From assembly GCA_019746135.1 (NCBI GenBank), contig JAIESI010000004.1:1-64000 (forward strand): 64,000 bases of DNA. Direction: 5' to 3'. Positions 34,957 to 45,047 of this stretch are shown piece after piece. Under the pieces are notes generated by a model, which had not been told where the DNA came from, ran no database searches, and was given only the letters and a program-made list of their open reading frames with translations. A program made the translations under genes and the position numbers. Position 1 is the first letter of the stretch. Every line of letters begins with the position of its first letter. The DNA comes from Xanthobacteraceae bacterium (GTDB lineage Bacteria > Pseudomonadota > Alphaproteobacteria > Rhizobiales > Xanthobacteraceae).

Positions 34957-37092
34957 ATGACAGCTTTGGGACTGATCGTCGTTTGCGGCCTGCTCGCGGT
35001 CGCGTACGGCATCTGGGCAACCATGTCGGTGATGAAGGCCGATCCGGGCAGCGCCCGGATGCAGGAGATCGCGGGAGCCGTGCGCGAAGGCGCGCAGGCC
35101 TATCTGAAGCGCCAATACACCACCATCGGTATCGTCGGCGTGCTGATCTTCCTGCTGGTCGGCTATCTGCTCGGCTGGCTTGTCGCGGTGGGCTTCGCCA
35201 TCGGCGCGGTGCTGTCGGGCGTCGCGGGCTTCATCGGCATGAACGTCTCGGTGCGGGCCAACGTGCGCACCGCGCAGGCCGCGATCAGCTCGCTTGCCGG
35301 CGGCCTCGAGCTTGCCTTCAAGGCCGGCGCGATCACCGGCATGTTCGTGGCGGGCCTCGCGCTCTTGGGCGTCGCCGTCTACTACATGATCCTGACCGGC
35401 CCGATGGGGCTTGCCGCCAACTCGCGCACCGTGATCGACGCGATGGTGGCTCTGGGCTTCGGCGCTTCGCTGATCTCGATCTTCGCCCGTCTCGGCGGCG
35501 GCATCTTCACCAAGGGCGCCGACGTCGGCGGCGATCTCGTCGGCAAGGTCGAGGCCGGCATCCCCGAGGACGATCCGCGCAACCCCGCAACCATTGCCGA
35601 CAACGTCGGCGACAATGTCGGCGACTGCGCCGGCATGGCGGCCGACCTGTTCGAGACCTATGCGGTGACCGCGGTTGCCACCATGGTGCTCGCGGCGATC
35701 TTCTTCGCCGGCACGCCGCATCTCGTCAACATGATGATCCTGCCGCTCGCCATCGGCGGCGCCTGCATCATCACCTCGATCGCCGGCACCTTCTTCGTCA
35801 AGCTCGGCGCCAGCCAGTCGATCATGGGTGCGCTCTACAAGGGCCTGATCGCCACCGCGATCCTGTCGCTGGTCGGCATTGCCATCGTGGTGCACTTCCT
35901 GTTCGGCTTCGGCGTGCCGCTGCGCACGACCGGAGGCGTCGCCTTCACCAGCACCACGATCTACTGGTGCGGCGTGGTCGGCCTTGCGGTCACCGGCCTG
36001 ATCATCTGGATCACCGAGTACTACACCGGCACCGACTATCGTCCGGTGAAGTCGATCGCGCAGGCGTCGGTCACCGGTCACGGCACCAACGTCATTCAGG
36101 GCTTGGCGATCTCGATGGAGGCGACGGCGCTTCCCGCCATCGTCATCATCGCCGGCATCCTGGTCTGCTACGCGCTCGCGGGCTTGTTCGGTATCGCGAT
36201 CGCGGTGACGACGATGCTGGCGCTTGCCGGCATGATCGTCGCGCTCGACGCGTTTGGCCCGGTCACCGACAACGCCGGCGGCATCGCCGAGATGTCGGGG
36301 CTGCCGAAGGAGGTGCGCAAGTCGACCGACGCACTCGACGCGGTCGGCAACACCACCAAGGCGGTGACCAAGGGTTATGCGATCGGCTCGGCGGGTCTCG
36401 GCGCGCTGGTGCTGTTTGCGGCCTATAACGAGGACCTGAAGTACTTCATCGCCCAGTCCGGGCAGCACAAGTACTTCTCCGGCGTGACGCTCGACTTCTC
36501 GCTGAACAATCCGTACGTCGTCGCCGGCCTCCTGTTCGGCGGCCTGCTGCCGTACCTGTTCGGCGCGATGGGCATGACCGCGGTCGGCCGCGCCGCCGGC
36601 GCGATCGTCGAGGAAGTACGCCGTCAATTCCGCGAGAAGCCGGGCATCATGAAGGGCACCGACAAGCCGGACTACGGCCGCGCGGTCGACCTCCTCACCA
36701 AGGCGGCGATCAAGGAAATGATCATTCCGTCGCTCCTGCCGGTGCTGTCGCCGATCGTCGTCTACTACGTGATCTACTGGGTCGCGGGCGGCGGCGCGGC
36801 AGGCAAGTCGGCCGGCTTCTCCGCGGTCGGCGCGATGCTCTTGGGCGTCATCGTCACCGGCCTGTTCGTCGCCATCTCGATGACCTCGGGCGGCGGCGCC
36901 TGGGATAACGCCAAGAAGTACATCGAGGACGGCCACTACGGCGGCAAGGGCTCGGACGCCCACAAGGCCGCGGTGACCGGCGACACCGTCGGCGATCCCT
37001 ACAAGGACACGGCTGGTCCGGCGGTGAACCCGATGATCAAGATCACCAACATCGTGGCGTTGCTGCTGCTCGCGGTGCTCGCGCACGGCTGA
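34957..37092 (+). CDS. hppA: K+-independent H+-translocating pyrophosphatase
   Basis: 711 residues, 15-16 membrane helices, starting at the ATG 34957 (an upstream in-frame ATG lacks support). The catalytic loop [20 protein letters not shown] and [20 protein letters not shown] is complete. The sequence [16 protein letters not shown] has the lysine that replaces the alanine of potassium-dependent enzymes, so this is the K+-independent type. It pumps protons into the periplasm with energy from pyrophosphate. A good terminator follows. Confidence 0.97.
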   Translation: MTALGLIVVCGLLAVAYGIWATMSVMKADPGSARMQEIAGAVREGAQAYLKRQYTTIGIVGVLIFLLVGYLLGWLVAVGFAIGAVLSGVAGFIGMNVSVRANVRTAQAAISSLAGGLELAFKAGAITGMFVAGLALLGVAVYYMILTGPMGLAANSRTVIDAMVALGFGASLISIFARLGGGIFTKGADVGGDLVGKVEAGIPEDDPRNPATIADNVGDNVGDCAGMAADLFETYAVTAVATMVLAAIFFAGTPHLVNMMILPLAIGGACIITSIAGTFFVKLGASQSIMGALYKGLIATAILSLVGIAIVVHFLFGFGVPLRTTGGVAFTSTTIYWCGVVGLAVTGLIIWITEYYTGTDYRPVKSIAQASVTGHGTNVIQGLAISMEATALPAIVIIAGILVCYALAGLFGIAIAVTTMLALAGMIVALDAFGPVTDNAGGIAEMSGLPKEVRKSTDALDAVGNTTKAVTKGYAIGSAGLGALVLFAAYNEDLKYFIAQSGQHKYFSGVTLDFSLNNPYVVAGLLFGGLLPYLFGAMGMTAVGRAAGAIVEEVRRQFREKPGIMKGTDKPDYGRAVDLLTKAAIKEMIIPSLLPVLSPIVVYYVIYWVAGGGAAGKSAGFSAVGAMLLGVIVTGLFVAISMTSGGGAWDNAKKYIEDGHYGGKGSDAHKAAVTGDTVGDPYKDTAGPAVNPMIKITNIVALLLLAVLAHG

Positions 37093-37114
37093 CGCCGCAG
37101 CTCTCGAACTGGCG

Positions 37115-37148
37115 AAGCCCCGTGGAGCAATCCGCGGGGCTTCTGCTT
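37115..37148 (+). terminator. Intrinsic terminator after hppA
   Basis: Arms AAGCCCCG (37115-37122) and CGGGGCTT (37135-37142), extended by GGA/TCC, are followed by CTGCTTTT. Located 23 bases after the hppA stop. Confidence 0.8.
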
Positions 37149-37287
37149 TTGGCCGCCGCGTTGGTTTGCCGCAAGGCGTTCCAGCGCCGGCACGGAGGCT
37201 GGCGCGGACGGCGTTCGCTCCACTACAATGACCGCCAAATGAAACAGGCGTCGCCGGACGACGCAGCGTGATTTTGGGGGAAATGCC

Positions 37288-38280
37288 ATGCAGAGGTGGA
37301 CATCGAGCGCCCGCGCGTTTGGAACGGTCTTCGCGGCCGCTCTCGTGGCGCTGACGGCGGTCGCAACGGCGGCCTTCGCGCAATCCTATCCGTCGCAGCC
37401 GATCAAGATCATCGTCTCGCTCGCGCCGGGCGGTGTCGCCGACATTGTCGCGCGCGCCTTTGCCGCAAAGCTCACCGAGCAGGGCAAACAAGTCGTGGTC
37501 GAGAACCGCACCGGCGGCGGCGGGATCATCGGCGCGGACGCGGCGGCGAAATCGGCGCCGGACGGCTACACGTTCTACATGGGGTTCCACGCCACCCAGT
37601 CGATCCTGCCGCATCTGAATTCCAAACTGCCGTACGATCCGGCGAAGGACTTCGTGCCGGTGGTCTTCATCACCACCTCGCCGAACATCCTGGTGGTGCA
37701 TCCGTCGGTGCCGGCGAACACGCCGCAGGAACTGATCGCCTACATCAAGGCCAATCCCGGCAAGCTCAGCTACGGCTCGCCGGGGCTGGGCAGCTCGGGG
37801 CATCTCGCGGGCGAGCAGTTCAAGCAGATCAACAACCTCGAGATCCAGCACGTGCACTACCGCGGCGCGGCCCCCGCGCTGCAGGATCTGGTCGCGGGCC
37901 ACGTGCAGGTGATGTTCGACATCGTGCCGCTGACGAAGGAGCAGCTCGCGGCGGGCCGGGTGCGGCCGCTCGCGATCACCGCCGCCAAGCGCGAGCCCGC
38001 GGTGCCGAACGTGCCGACCTTCGCCGAGCTCGGCATGCCGGGCATCGAGGGCGGCCCGTGGTTCGGGCTGTTCGCGCCGACCGGTACGCCGAAGGCCGCA
38101 ATCGACTGGGTCAACGCCGAGGCCAACAAGGCGTTTTCCGCGCCGGACCTGAAGGCGCGGCTCGAAGGGCAGGGGCTGACGCTGCCGCTCGGCACCCCCG
38201 AAGCCTTCGGCAAGCACGTCGAGGCCGAGACCAAGCGCTGGGGCGAGGTCATCCGCAAGGGCAACATCAAGGCGGAGTGA
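37288..38280 (+). CDS. Bug/TctC-family periplasmic solute-binding protein
   Basis: 330 residues with a signal peptide ending TAAFA-Q (about 31). Hallmarks are SQPIKIIVSLAPGGVADIVA and VENRTGGGGIIGADAAAKS; SYGSPGLGSSGHLAGEQFKQ forms part of the pocket. It is the fourth orphan Bug protein of the window, here with no neighbouring catabolic gene. Its ATG follows a GGGGGAAA ribosome site. Confidence 0.9.
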   Translation: MQRWTSSARAFGTVFAAALVALTAVATAAFAQSYPSQPIKIIVSLAPGGVADIVARAFAAKLTEQGKQVVVENRTGGGGIIGADAAAKSAPDGYTFYMGFHATQSILPHLNSKLPYDPAKDFVPVVFITTSPNILVVHPSVPANTPQELIAYIKANPGKLSYGSPGLGSSGHLAGEQFKQINNLEIQHVHYRGAAPALQDLVAGHVQVMFDIVPLTKEQLAAGRVRPLAITAAKREPAVPNVPTFAELGMPGIEGGPWFGLFAPTGTPKAAIDWVNAEANKAFSAPDLKARLEGQGLTLPLGTPEAFGKHVEAETKRWGEVIRKGNIKAE

Positions 38281-38404
38281 CGGCCCGGCTGGCCGATTGC
38301 TCCCGCCGGCTGTTGACAACGCCTGGACAGCGCTGTGCACGGGCTGTGGACAGCCGTACGTCGCACGCCGGATTCTGGCGTGAAAATAAACAGTTGTGTG
38401 TCGA

Positions 38405-38436
38405 GTGGGTCATTGACCCACCAGCCTGTGGATAAT
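38405..38436. promoter_or_regulatory. Palindrome and DnaA-box-like site upstream of the autotransporter gene
   Basis: GTGGGTCA-T-TGACCCAC (38405-38421) is a perfect 8-bp dyad, a possible operator. Seven bases later TGTGGATAA (38428-38436) equals the DnaA box consensus on the minus strand. Further TGTGGAC and TGTGCAC elements lie at about 38333-38352. Function unknown; a replication origin is not claimed. Confidence 0.35.
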
Positions 38437-38516
38437 TAGCTCGCAGCGGTTTCCTGCCGTGATTCGGCGGGTCGTTGCGTCCGTTCGCGTGTCGGTCACA
38501 CGCCCACAGGACGCCG

Positions 38517-39989
38517 ATGCCGCTTCCCAACGGGTCTCACCGCTGCTGCCGGAGTTGGATTACCGGCTTCGTCGTCGCCGCAATCGGCGGAGTTTCGCCG
38601 GCATTGGCCTCAGCCGGGTGCGACGGGGTGAACAATAATTTCATCCAAGGCTCCGTGGCCGGTGCCGGGGCCACACACACCTCTTTTGTATCGAACTTCG
38701 CGGCCGGCGACGTGGTCACGATCACGGTCACGCGCGCGACCGCCGGATCCGGGACGTTTCGGCTCGCGGGAGCCAACGGAGCCAACGTGTTCGTCGACAC
38801 GGTCAAAGGCGCAACGGCGGTCGTCGCCTATTCGGTTAAAGGCACCACCGACACAAGCTTGACCGCGGAAATCGTCTCCGCCGGTCCGCAGATTTCGATA
38901 TCGGCGGTGTGCCGTGCGGGCGTCGCGGCGAGTCAGGCGCTGCGCGCGATGCAGGTTCAGCTCACGCCGCAGGTCGCGATCACCTCGGGTGCGGCGATCA
39001 CCGGCGCGGTCGACACCGCCATCGCCGACGCCTTTTCGTCCTCGGCGCTCGCGCCGATCACCGGCGGGCCCGGTGCGATACGGTTCAATCTTCAGCCGGC
39101 GGCGGACGAGCGCGAGCGCATTCCGGCGGCGTTCGAGGCGCTCAGCTATGCGGATCGGCCGGGGCAACGCGCGCCGGTCCGCAGACCCGAACGCGACTGG
39201 AGCGTCTGGGTGGACGGCCGCGGCACGCGTTGGGTCAATGACGACGGCGCGAACGAGGTTCGCAGCACCCAGATCAATGTCACGGCCGGGCTGTCGCGCA
39301 AGCTCGGCTCCGACGCGTTGGTCGGTCTGGTCATGGGCTATGAGGACTTCCGCTACGACGTCGCGAGCCTCGACGGCAATCTGAAGGGCCACGGCTGGAC
39401 CGCCGGCGCCTACGGTGCGCTGCGGTTCACCCCGCAGATGCGGGTCGACGGCACGCTGGCCTGGTCGAAGGTCAATTACGAGGCCATCGCCGGAAGCTCC
39501 AGCACGGCGATCAACGGCACCGCGAGCGGTGTCTTCAGTGGCGACCGTTTGCTGGCCTCGACCGGGCTGACCGGCATCTATCCGTCGAGCGGCTTCATCC
39601 TTGAACCCTCGGCGCGGATCTACGTGCTCTGGGAACGGCAGGCCGCCTGGACCGACAGCCTCGGTCTCGAACAGGCGGCGCGCGAATTCACCATCGGCCG
39701 CGCCAGCGTCGGCGGCAAGCTGTCCTACCCGCTGCCGGCCACGGCAAGCGTGAGCCTCACGCCTTACGTTGGCGCCTATAGCGACTACCGTCTGTCGAAG
39801 GACAATGCAGCGCCGGTCGATATCGTCAATCTCGGCGTCAAGGATGGCTTGTCCGGACGGGTCGTCACCGGCTTCGCCTTCACGTCGCGACAGGGCGCGA
39901 CGCTTGCCGTCGGTGCCGAGCTCGGCGGCCTCGGCCTGACCAATCAAAGCCTGTGGACCGCCAGCGCGCGCGGCGTGGTGCCGTTTTGA
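38517..39989 (+). CDS. Autotransporter-type outer-membrane beta-barrel protein
   Basis: 490 residues from the ATG at 38517. A signal peptide (hydrophobic core VVAAIGGVSPALA) is followed by a short beta-rich domain of about 170 residues. The C-terminal 280-residue autotransporter barrel starts near RDWSVWVDGRGTRWVND and ends with alternating aromatic strands and terminal GVVPF, the phenylalanine needed for BAM recognition. There is almost no passenger, so it probably acts as a surface protein rather than a secreted enzyme. It is convergent with bamE nine bases away. Confidence 0.8.
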   Translation: MPLPNGSHRCCRSWITGFVVAAIGGVSPALASAGCDGVNNNFIQGSVAGAGATHTSFVSNFAAGDVVTITVTRATAGSGTFRLAGANGANVFVDTVKGATAVVAYSVKGTTDTSLTAEIVSAGPQISISAVCRAGVAASQALRAMQVQLTPQVAITSGAAITGAVDTAIADAFSSSALAPITGGPGAIRFNLQPAADERERIPAAFEALSYADRPGQRAPVRRPERDWSVWVDGRGTRWVNDDGANEVRSTQINVTAGLSRKLGSDALVGLVMGYEDFRYDVASLDGNLKGHGWTAGAYGALRFTPQMRVDGTLAWSKVNYEAIAGSSSTAINGTASGVFSGDRLLASTGLTGIYPSSGFILEPSARIYVLWERQAAWTDSLGLEQAAREFTIGRASVGGKLSYPLPATASVSLTPYVGAYSDYRLSKDNAAPVDIVNLGVKDGLSGRVVTGFAFTSRQGATLAVGAELGGLGLTNQSLWTASARGVVPF

Positions 39990-39998
39990 GATGCGCCG

Positions 39999-40472
39999 TC
40001 AGGACAGCGGCTTGGTGATCGAGAACACGTAGTTGAGGTAGTTCAGCTCGGTGCCGCCGCTCGGTGTGGTGCGGCTGACGAAGTCGAACACGCGGCCATC
40101 CTTCAGGCCGTAATTGGCGAGCCGCGCGACGCGGCGCTGCCGGTCGAAATAGACGGCGATGACGCGCTGGTTCGTCACCTGCTGCGGCATGAAGGCGAGC
40201 TTCTGCTCGGCGCGCTGGGAGATGTAGTAGAACACCTCGCCGCTCACGGTCGCGACCGTGGAGGGGGTGCCGAGCACGATCAGCACCTGCTCCTGCGTGG
40301 CGCCGAGCGGAACCTGCTCCAGCGCGCCCTCGGGCAGCACGTAGCCGCGCTGATAGACCTGCGTGAAGCTGTCGCAACCGCCGAGCAGGAACGCCATCGA
40401 CAGCGCCACGCCCGCCAGCGCGGGCCGCAGCAGCAGCTTGGCTTGCTTGGTCTTGCGGCTCATTCCCGTCAT
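39999..40472 (-). CDS. bamE: Outer-membrane assembly lipoprotein BamE
   Basis: 157 residues from the ATG at 40472; an ATG at 40463 is equally possible, while an opening further upstream is unlikely. A lipoprotein signal with lipobox LLGGC gives an acylated cysteine. The BamE/SmpA core is YVLPEGALEQVPLGATQEQVLIVLGTPS and GEVFYYISQRAEQ. It belongs to the outer-membrane BAM complex. It diverges from the bc1 chaperone gene, as usual in this order. Confidence 0.92.
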   Translation of the reverse strand: MTGMSRKTKQAKLLLRPALAGVALSMAFLLGGCDSFTQVYQRGYVLPEGALEQVPLGATQEQVLIVLGTPSTVATVSGEVFYYISQRAEQKLAFMPQQVTNQRVIAVYFDRQRRVARLANYGLKDGRVFDFVSRTTPSGGTELNYLNYVFSITKPLS

Positions 40473-40566
40473 TTTGCTTGCATCCGAGGCGTGAGGGGGC
40501 GTACCCGAGGTACTCGGAAAGTGCAACGAACAGCTTAACGCCGCCGCAGCCAGTCCCGCGAACCCT

Positions 40567-41139
40567 ATGATTTCGCTCCCCTTTCGCCGCTCCTCGCGAG
40601 CCGCCAGCATCGATGCCCTCTATGGCATGATCGTGGCGCAGGCGCGGACCATCGAATTCTATCGTGGTTACGGGGTTCCGGACACCGTCGATGGCCGGCT
40701 CGACATGATCGTGCTGCACCTGGTGCTGGTGCTGCGGCAATTGACCCGCGCACAGGGCGCCCTGCCGCCGCCCGGGCAGCAGTTGTTCGACCGCTTCTGC
40801 GCCGACATGGACGATAACTTCCGCGAGATGGGCGTCGGCGACTTCGGCGTGCCCAAGCGCATGCAGAAGGTCGGCGAGGCGTTTTATGGCCGCGCCAAGG
40901 TCTATGAGAGCGCCTTGGCCGATGCCGATCCGGCGGTGCTGGAAGCGGCGGTTGCGCGGAATGTGTTCGGCGCGGCGGAGACCCCGCTGGGCGCCCGGCG
41001 GCTGGCTGCCTATATGCGGGAGGCGGCGGATCGGCTGGCGCCGCTCGCCGCGGATGCGGTGGTCGCCGCGAAATTTGACTTTCCCGATCCGGCGTCGATC
41101 GCGACGCCTGCGGCGCAAGAAACACTGGAACAACGCTGA
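40567..41139 (+). CDS. Ubiquinol-cytochrome c reductase chaperone (CBP3 family)
   Basis: 190 residues. The segments ALYGMIVAQARTIEFYRGYGVPDT, LVLVLRQLTRAQ and FCADMDDNFREMGVGDFGVPKRM match the ubiquinol-cytochrome c chaperone domain (CBP3/UQCC1). It should help assembly of cytochrome b in the bc1 complex. Starts the unit chaperone, DUF177, plsX, fabH. Confidence 0.9.
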   Translation: MISLPFRRSSRAASIDALYGMIVAQARTIEFYRGYGVPDTVDGRLDMIVLHLVLVLRQLTRAQGALPPPGQQLFDRFCADMDDNFREMGVGDFGVPKRMQKVGEAFYGRAKVYESALADADPAVLEAAVARNVFGAAETPLGARRLAAYMREAADRLAPLAADAVVAAKFDFPDPASIATPAAQETLEQR

Positions 41140-41143
41140 CGAT

Positions 41144-41752
41144 ATGATTGAACGCGCATCTCCCGATCGGTCCGCGAAGACGGGCGGCAGGAAGGCCGAC
41201 CGGCCATCGGTGCAGACGGCCGCGCCGTGGAGCGTTCCGGTCGTGGTGGCCGAGGTGCCGGACACCGGCCGCAGCCTCGAGCTTGCGCCGGATGAGGCCC
41301 AGCGCCGGGCGATTGCCGCGGCGGCGGACATTCTGGAGCTGCCCCGCTGTGCGGCCAGCTTCGACCTGACGCGGCACGGCACGGACGGCCTGCGGGTCGT
41401 GGGCCGGGTTTCGGCGACCGTAACCCAGCGCTGCGTGGTGACGCTCGAGCCGGTCGAAAACCAGGTCGACGAGGAAATCGACCTGTTGTTTCAACCGCAG
41501 GCCGACGTCCCGATTGCGCCGGCCGCCGACACCGGACATCAGGGGCACGAGGCTGCGGAGCCGCCGGAGGTCCTGCATGGTGGCGTGGTCGATCTCGGCG
41601 CGGTTGCAACCGAGTTCCTGATGCTGGGTCTCGACCCCTATCCGCGCAAGCCCGGGGCGGTTTTCGAGGCGCCCCCGGCCGGCGATCCGGCAAGCCACCC
41701 GTTCGCGGCGCTGGCCGCCCTCAAGAAAGACGGTGGAAAAAAGGGCCCCTAG
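41144..41752 (+). CDS. DUF177 (YceD-like) protein
   Basis: 202 residues from the ATG at 41144, four bases after the chaperone stop. The DUF177 core is [24 protein letters not shown] (single conserved Cys) and [23 protein letters not shown]. YceD relatives are linked to 23S rRNA metabolism in other bacteria. It is followed by plsX, as in most proteobacteria, but rpmF (L32) is missing between them, as is common in alphaproteobacteria. Confidence 0.88.
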   Translation: MIERASPDRSAKTGGRKADRPSVQTAAPWSVPVVVAEVPDTGRSLELAPDEAQRRAIAAAADILELPRCAASFDLTRHGTDGLRVVGRVSATVTQRCVVTLEPVENQVDEEIDLLFQPQADVPIAPAADTGHQGHEAAEPPEVLHGGVVDLGAVATEFLMLGLDPYPRKPGAVFEAPPAGDPASHPFAALAALKKDGGKKGP

Positions 41753-41837
41753 GCGAGCCAATTGCCCGAAAACGCTCGAATTCGGTCATTTTTTGCCCAC
41801 TGGTGCGGCACCCGGCTGGCAGGCTATAGGTCCACCC

Positions 41838-42899
41838 ATGCCCGAAAAGGTCCGTATCGCGCTCGACGCCATGGGCGGTGATCATGGCCCCTCCGTTGTG
41901 GTTCCGGGCGCCGACCTTGCTTTGGCCGCACATCCCGACAGCTCGTTCATCCTGTTCGGCGACCGCGCCCAGATCGATCCGATCCTGGCCGCTCATCCGC
42001 GGCTCAAGGCCGAGGCCACGGTCGTGCACACCGACGTCGCGGTCCGGATGGACGACAAGCCGAGCCAGGCGCTGCGCAACGGCCGCTGGAAGTCGTCGAT
42101 GTGGCTTGCCATCGACGCGGTAAAGAAGGACGAGGCCGACGTTGCCGTATCGGCCGGCAACACCGGCGCGCTGATGGCGATGGCGCGGTTCAATCTGCGG
42201 ATGATGGCCAATGTCGAGCGCCCGGCGATCGCCGCGATCTGGCCGACGCTCAGAGGCGAGTCGATCGTGCTTGATCTCGGCGCCTCGATCGGCGCGGACA
42301 CGGAGCATCTGCTCGACATGGCGGTGATGGGCAGCGCGATGGCGCGGGTGCGCTTCGGGCTCGACCGGCCGAAAGTCGGTCTCCTCAATATCGGCGTGGA
42401 AGAGGTCAAAGGCCTCGAGCAGGTGCGCGAGGCCGGCCGCATCCTGCGGGAAAGCCCGTTGCCGCACATGGACTACATCGGCTTCGTCGAGGGCGACGAC
42501 ATCGGCAAGGGCACCGCCGACGTGGTGGTGACCGAAGGCTTTGCCGGCAACATCGCGCTCAAGGCCGCCGAGGGCACCGCGCGTCAGTTCGCCGAATATC
42601 TGCGCGGCGCGATTTCGAAATCGATCTGGTCGAAGCTCGGCTATCTGCTGGCCAAGCCGGCCTTCAACATGCTTCGCAACAAGATGGACCCGCGGAAATC
42701 CAACGGCGGCGTTTTCCTCGGGCTCAACGGCGTTGTAATCAAAAGTCACGGCGGCACGGATGCCGAGGGTTTCGCCGCCGCAATCAATGTGGGCTACGAG
42801 ATGGTGCGTGAAGAACTGCTCGCCAAAATTGGCGCGACGATCCACAGGCATGCCGGGGAGACCGCGACCGCGCGCGTGGTCGGCGGAGCGGCCTCGTGA
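41838..42899 (+). CDS. plsX: Phosphate acyltransferase PlsX
   Basis: 353 residues from the ATG at 41838. It begins [20 protein letters not shown] and has [40 protein letters not shown] and [17 protein letters not shown], all PlsX signatures. It converts acyl-ACP to acyl phosphate for phospholipid synthesis on the inner face of the membrane. Its stop overlaps the fabH start (GTGA). Confidence 0.97.
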   Translation: MPEKVRIALDAMGGDHGPSVVVPGADLALAAHPDSSFILFGDRAQIDPILAAHPRLKAEATVVHTDVAVRMDDKPSQALRNGRWKSSMWLAIDAVKKDEADVAVSAGNTGALMAMARFNLRMMANVERPAIAAIWPTLRGESIVLDLGASIGADTEHLLDMAVMGSAMARVRFGLDRPKVGLLNIGVEEVKGLEQVREAGRILRESPLPHMDYIGFVEGDDIGKGTADVVVTEGFAGNIALKAAEGTARQFAEYLRGAISKSIWSKLGYLLAKPAFNMLRNKMDPRKSNGGVFLGLNGVVIKSHGGTDAEGFAAAINVGYEMVREELLAKIGATIHRHAGETATARVVGGAAS

Positions 42900-43873
42900 C
42901 CATGCTTCGTTCGGTTATTCTCGGATGCGGCAGCTACCTGCCGGAGCGGGTGCTGTCCAACAAGGAGCTCGCGAGCACGGTCGACACGTCCGACGAGTGG
43001 ATCGTGCAGCGAACCGGCATTCAGCAGCGCCACATCGCGGCGGCCGGTGAGCTGACGTCGGACCTGGCGATCCATGCTGCAAAGGCCGCGCTTGCCGCAG
43101 CTCACGTCGATCCGCAGTCGATCGATCTGATCGTGCTCGGCACCTCCACGCCGGACAACACGTTTCCGGCGTCGGCGGTGAGCGTGCAGGCCGGGCTCGG
43201 CATCACCCGCGGCGCGGCCTTCGACCTGCAGGCGGTCTGCTCGGGCTTTGTCTATGCGCTCTCGATCACCGACGGTCTGCTGCGCACCGGAACCTACAAG
43301 CGCGCGCTGGTGATCGGCTCGGAGACATTCTCGCGCATCCTCGACTGGAAGGACCGCACCACCTGCGTGCTGTTCGGCGACGGCGCAGGCGCGGTCGTGG
43401 TGGAGGCGCAGCAGCAGCCCGGCGAGCAAAGCGATCGCGGGATCCTGACCACGCACCTGCGCTCCGACGGCCGGCACAAGACCAAGCTCTATGTCGATGG
43501 CGGCCCGTCTTCGACGCAGACCGTGGGCCATCTGCGGATGGAAGGCCGGGCCGTGTTCAAGCACGCGGTGGCGATGATCACCGACGTCATCGAAGATGCA
43601 TTCCGCGCCACCGGCTACACCGCCGCCGACATCGACTGGTTCGTGCCGCACCAGGCCAACAAGCGCATCATCGACGACAGCGCGCACAAGCTCGGCATCG
43701 CACCCGAGAAGGTCGTGACCACGGTCCAGATGCACGGCAACACGTCGGCGGCGTCCATTCCGCTTGCGCTCAATGTTGCGGTGCGCGACGGGCGCATCAA
43801 AAAGGGCGACCTTGTCCTGCTTGAAGCGATGGGCGGCGGGTTTACCTGGGGATCGGCGCTGGTACGCTGGTAG
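42896..43873 (+). CDS. fabH: Beta-ketoacyl-ACP synthase III
   Basis: 325 residues from the GTG at 42896, chosen because GGAG lies seven bases upstream and because it overlaps the plsX stop; an ATG at 42902 is a reasonable alternative. The catalytic triad is visible: Cys in [13 protein letters not shown], His in [12 protein letters not shown], Asn in [11 protein letters not shown]. It starts fatty-acid synthesis by condensing acetyl-CoA with malonyl-ACP. Ends [13 protein letters not shown], typical. Confidence 0.97.
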   Translation: MTMLRSVILGCGSYLPERVLSNKELASTVDTSDEWIVQRTGIQQRHIAAAGELTSDLAIHAAKAALAAAHVDPQSIDLIVLGTSTPDNTFPASAVSVQAGLGITRGAAFDLQAVCSGFVYALSITDGLLRTGTYKRALVIGSETFSRILDWKDRTTCVLFGDGAGAVVVEAQQQPGEQSDRGILTTHLRSDGRHKTKLYVDGGPSSTQTVGHLRMEGRAVFKHAVAMITDVIEDAFRATGYTAADIDWFVPHQANKRIIDDSAHKLGIAPEKVVTTVQMHGNTSAASIPLALNVAVRDGRIKKGDLVLLEAMGGGFTWGSALVRW

Positions 43874-44062
43874 CCGACGGTATTGCGCCACGGCTGGGCG
43901 CAAATTGCGGCCGGTTTTCGCGCGATTTTCGATAGTTGCTCCCGTGCCACAGAGCGTCGTCAAAATGCCACGGGACTGCATTCTGCCGCCGTTGACCGCC
44001 CAAACCCAAGCTAATATCGTTGGAAGTTCAGCGGGATATAGTCGCCTTCACTGGGGCCGGCG

Positions 44063-44377
44063 ATGTCGGGTAAAACCATTACGCGGGCTGATCTCTGCGA
44101 GGCCGTCTACCAGAAGGTGGGCCTTTCGCGGACGGAATCCGCAGCGTTAGTCGAACTTGTCTTGGCCGAAATCACGAATTGCCTTGAACGTGGCGAGACT
44201 GTGAAGCTGTCCTCGTTCGGTTCCTTCGTGGTTCGCAAGAAAGGCCAGCGGATCGGCCGCAATCCCAAGACCGGCAAGGAAGTACCGATCTCGCCTCGGC
44301 GGGTCATGGTGTTCAAGCCGTCGGCGATCCTGAAGCAGCGCATCAACGGCGAAGAAGTCGCCGACGAACCGGAATAG
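44063..44377 (+). CDS. ihfA: Integration host factor alpha subunit
   Basis: 104 residues. The HU/IHF fold is shown by [20 protein letters not shown] and [20 protein letters not shown], and the DNA-intercalating arm carries [17 protein letters not shown]. It bends DNA with IhfB in transcription and recombination. It sits between fabH and a MerR regulator, the standard order here. Confidence 0.96.
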   Translation: MSGKTITRADLCEAVYQKVGLSRTESAALVELVLAEITNCLERGETVKLSSFGSFVVRKKGQRIGRNPKTGKEVPISPRRVMVFKPSAILKQRINGEEVADEPE

Positions 44378-44459
44378 TTCGTTCAATCGGCGGAATGGCC
44401 AGCTTGGGGGTCGAGCCGGTTATTCCTCAGAAGCAAAAGTTCGGAACGGGGGCGGGGCC

Positions 44460-44999
44460 GTGGACAAGGCACCAGACGCTTTTCGCACCATCAGCGAGGT
44501 CGCCGACGAGCTCGACATCCCGCAGCACGTGCTGCGGTTCTGGGAAAGCCGGTTCCCTCAGATCAAGCCGATGAAGCGGGCGGGCGGACGCCGCTACTAC
44601 CGTCCCGAGGACGTCGATCTGCTGCGCGGCATCAAGCATCTGCTCTATGCCGAGGGCTACACCATCCGTGGCGCGCAGGCCATTCTGCGCGACAAGGGCC
44701 AGAAGTTCGTTCAGACCGTGTGGCAGCCCGGTGCGGCCGGGGCCGACGAGGTCGAGCCGGCCGAGGCGCCGGTCGAGGAGGCCGGGGAGGGCGCGACCGA
44801 GGAGGCGCCGCGTTCCCTGTTCGGCCTGCTCCGGTCGGCCCCGCGTGCTTCGGAGGAACCCGAGGATGCGGCACCGCAGCCTGCGGAACCCGCGCCGCAA
44901 TTGTCGCGCGAAAACGTGCGCCGGCTGCAAAGCGCCCTACATGAATTGCGCGAGTGCCGTCAGGCGATCGATCAAGCGTTGAAAGAACAAGCCGCATAA
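44460..44999 (+). CDS. MerR-family regulator
   Basis: 179 residues from a GTG start with a GGGGGCGGGG site. The DNA-binding domain is [28 protein letters not shown] followed by [26 protein letters not shown]. The C-terminal part is acidic, proline-rich and ends in a helix, with no effector-binding motif or cysteine sensor. Its constant position after ihfA in Hyphomicrobiales suggests a conserved but unidentified role. Confidence 0.9.
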   Translation: MDKAPDAFRTISEVADELDIPQHVLRFWESRFPQIKPMKRAGGRRYYRPEDVDLLRGIKHLLYAEGYTIRGAQAILRDKGQKFVQTVWQPGAAGADEVEPAEAPVEEAGEGATEEAPRSLFGLLRSAPRASEEPEDAAPQPAEPAPQLSRENVRRLQSALHELRECRQAIDQALKEQAA

Positions 45000-45047
45000 G
45001 GCTTCGCGGGAGGATCGAAATTCGCAGCATGTCGCTTCGGGTGCCCC

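Noticed and set aside
34942-38340. Very long minus-strand open frame (over 1,100 codons) antisense to hppA and the Bug gene
   Set aside because: Composition is Arg/Asp/His-rich, typical of the antisense of GC-rich genes; the plus strand encodes recognisable proteins.
38281-38516. Replication origin
   Set aside because: Only one perfect DnaA box and no AT-rich unwinding region or typical origin neighbours (dnaA, hemE, parAB).
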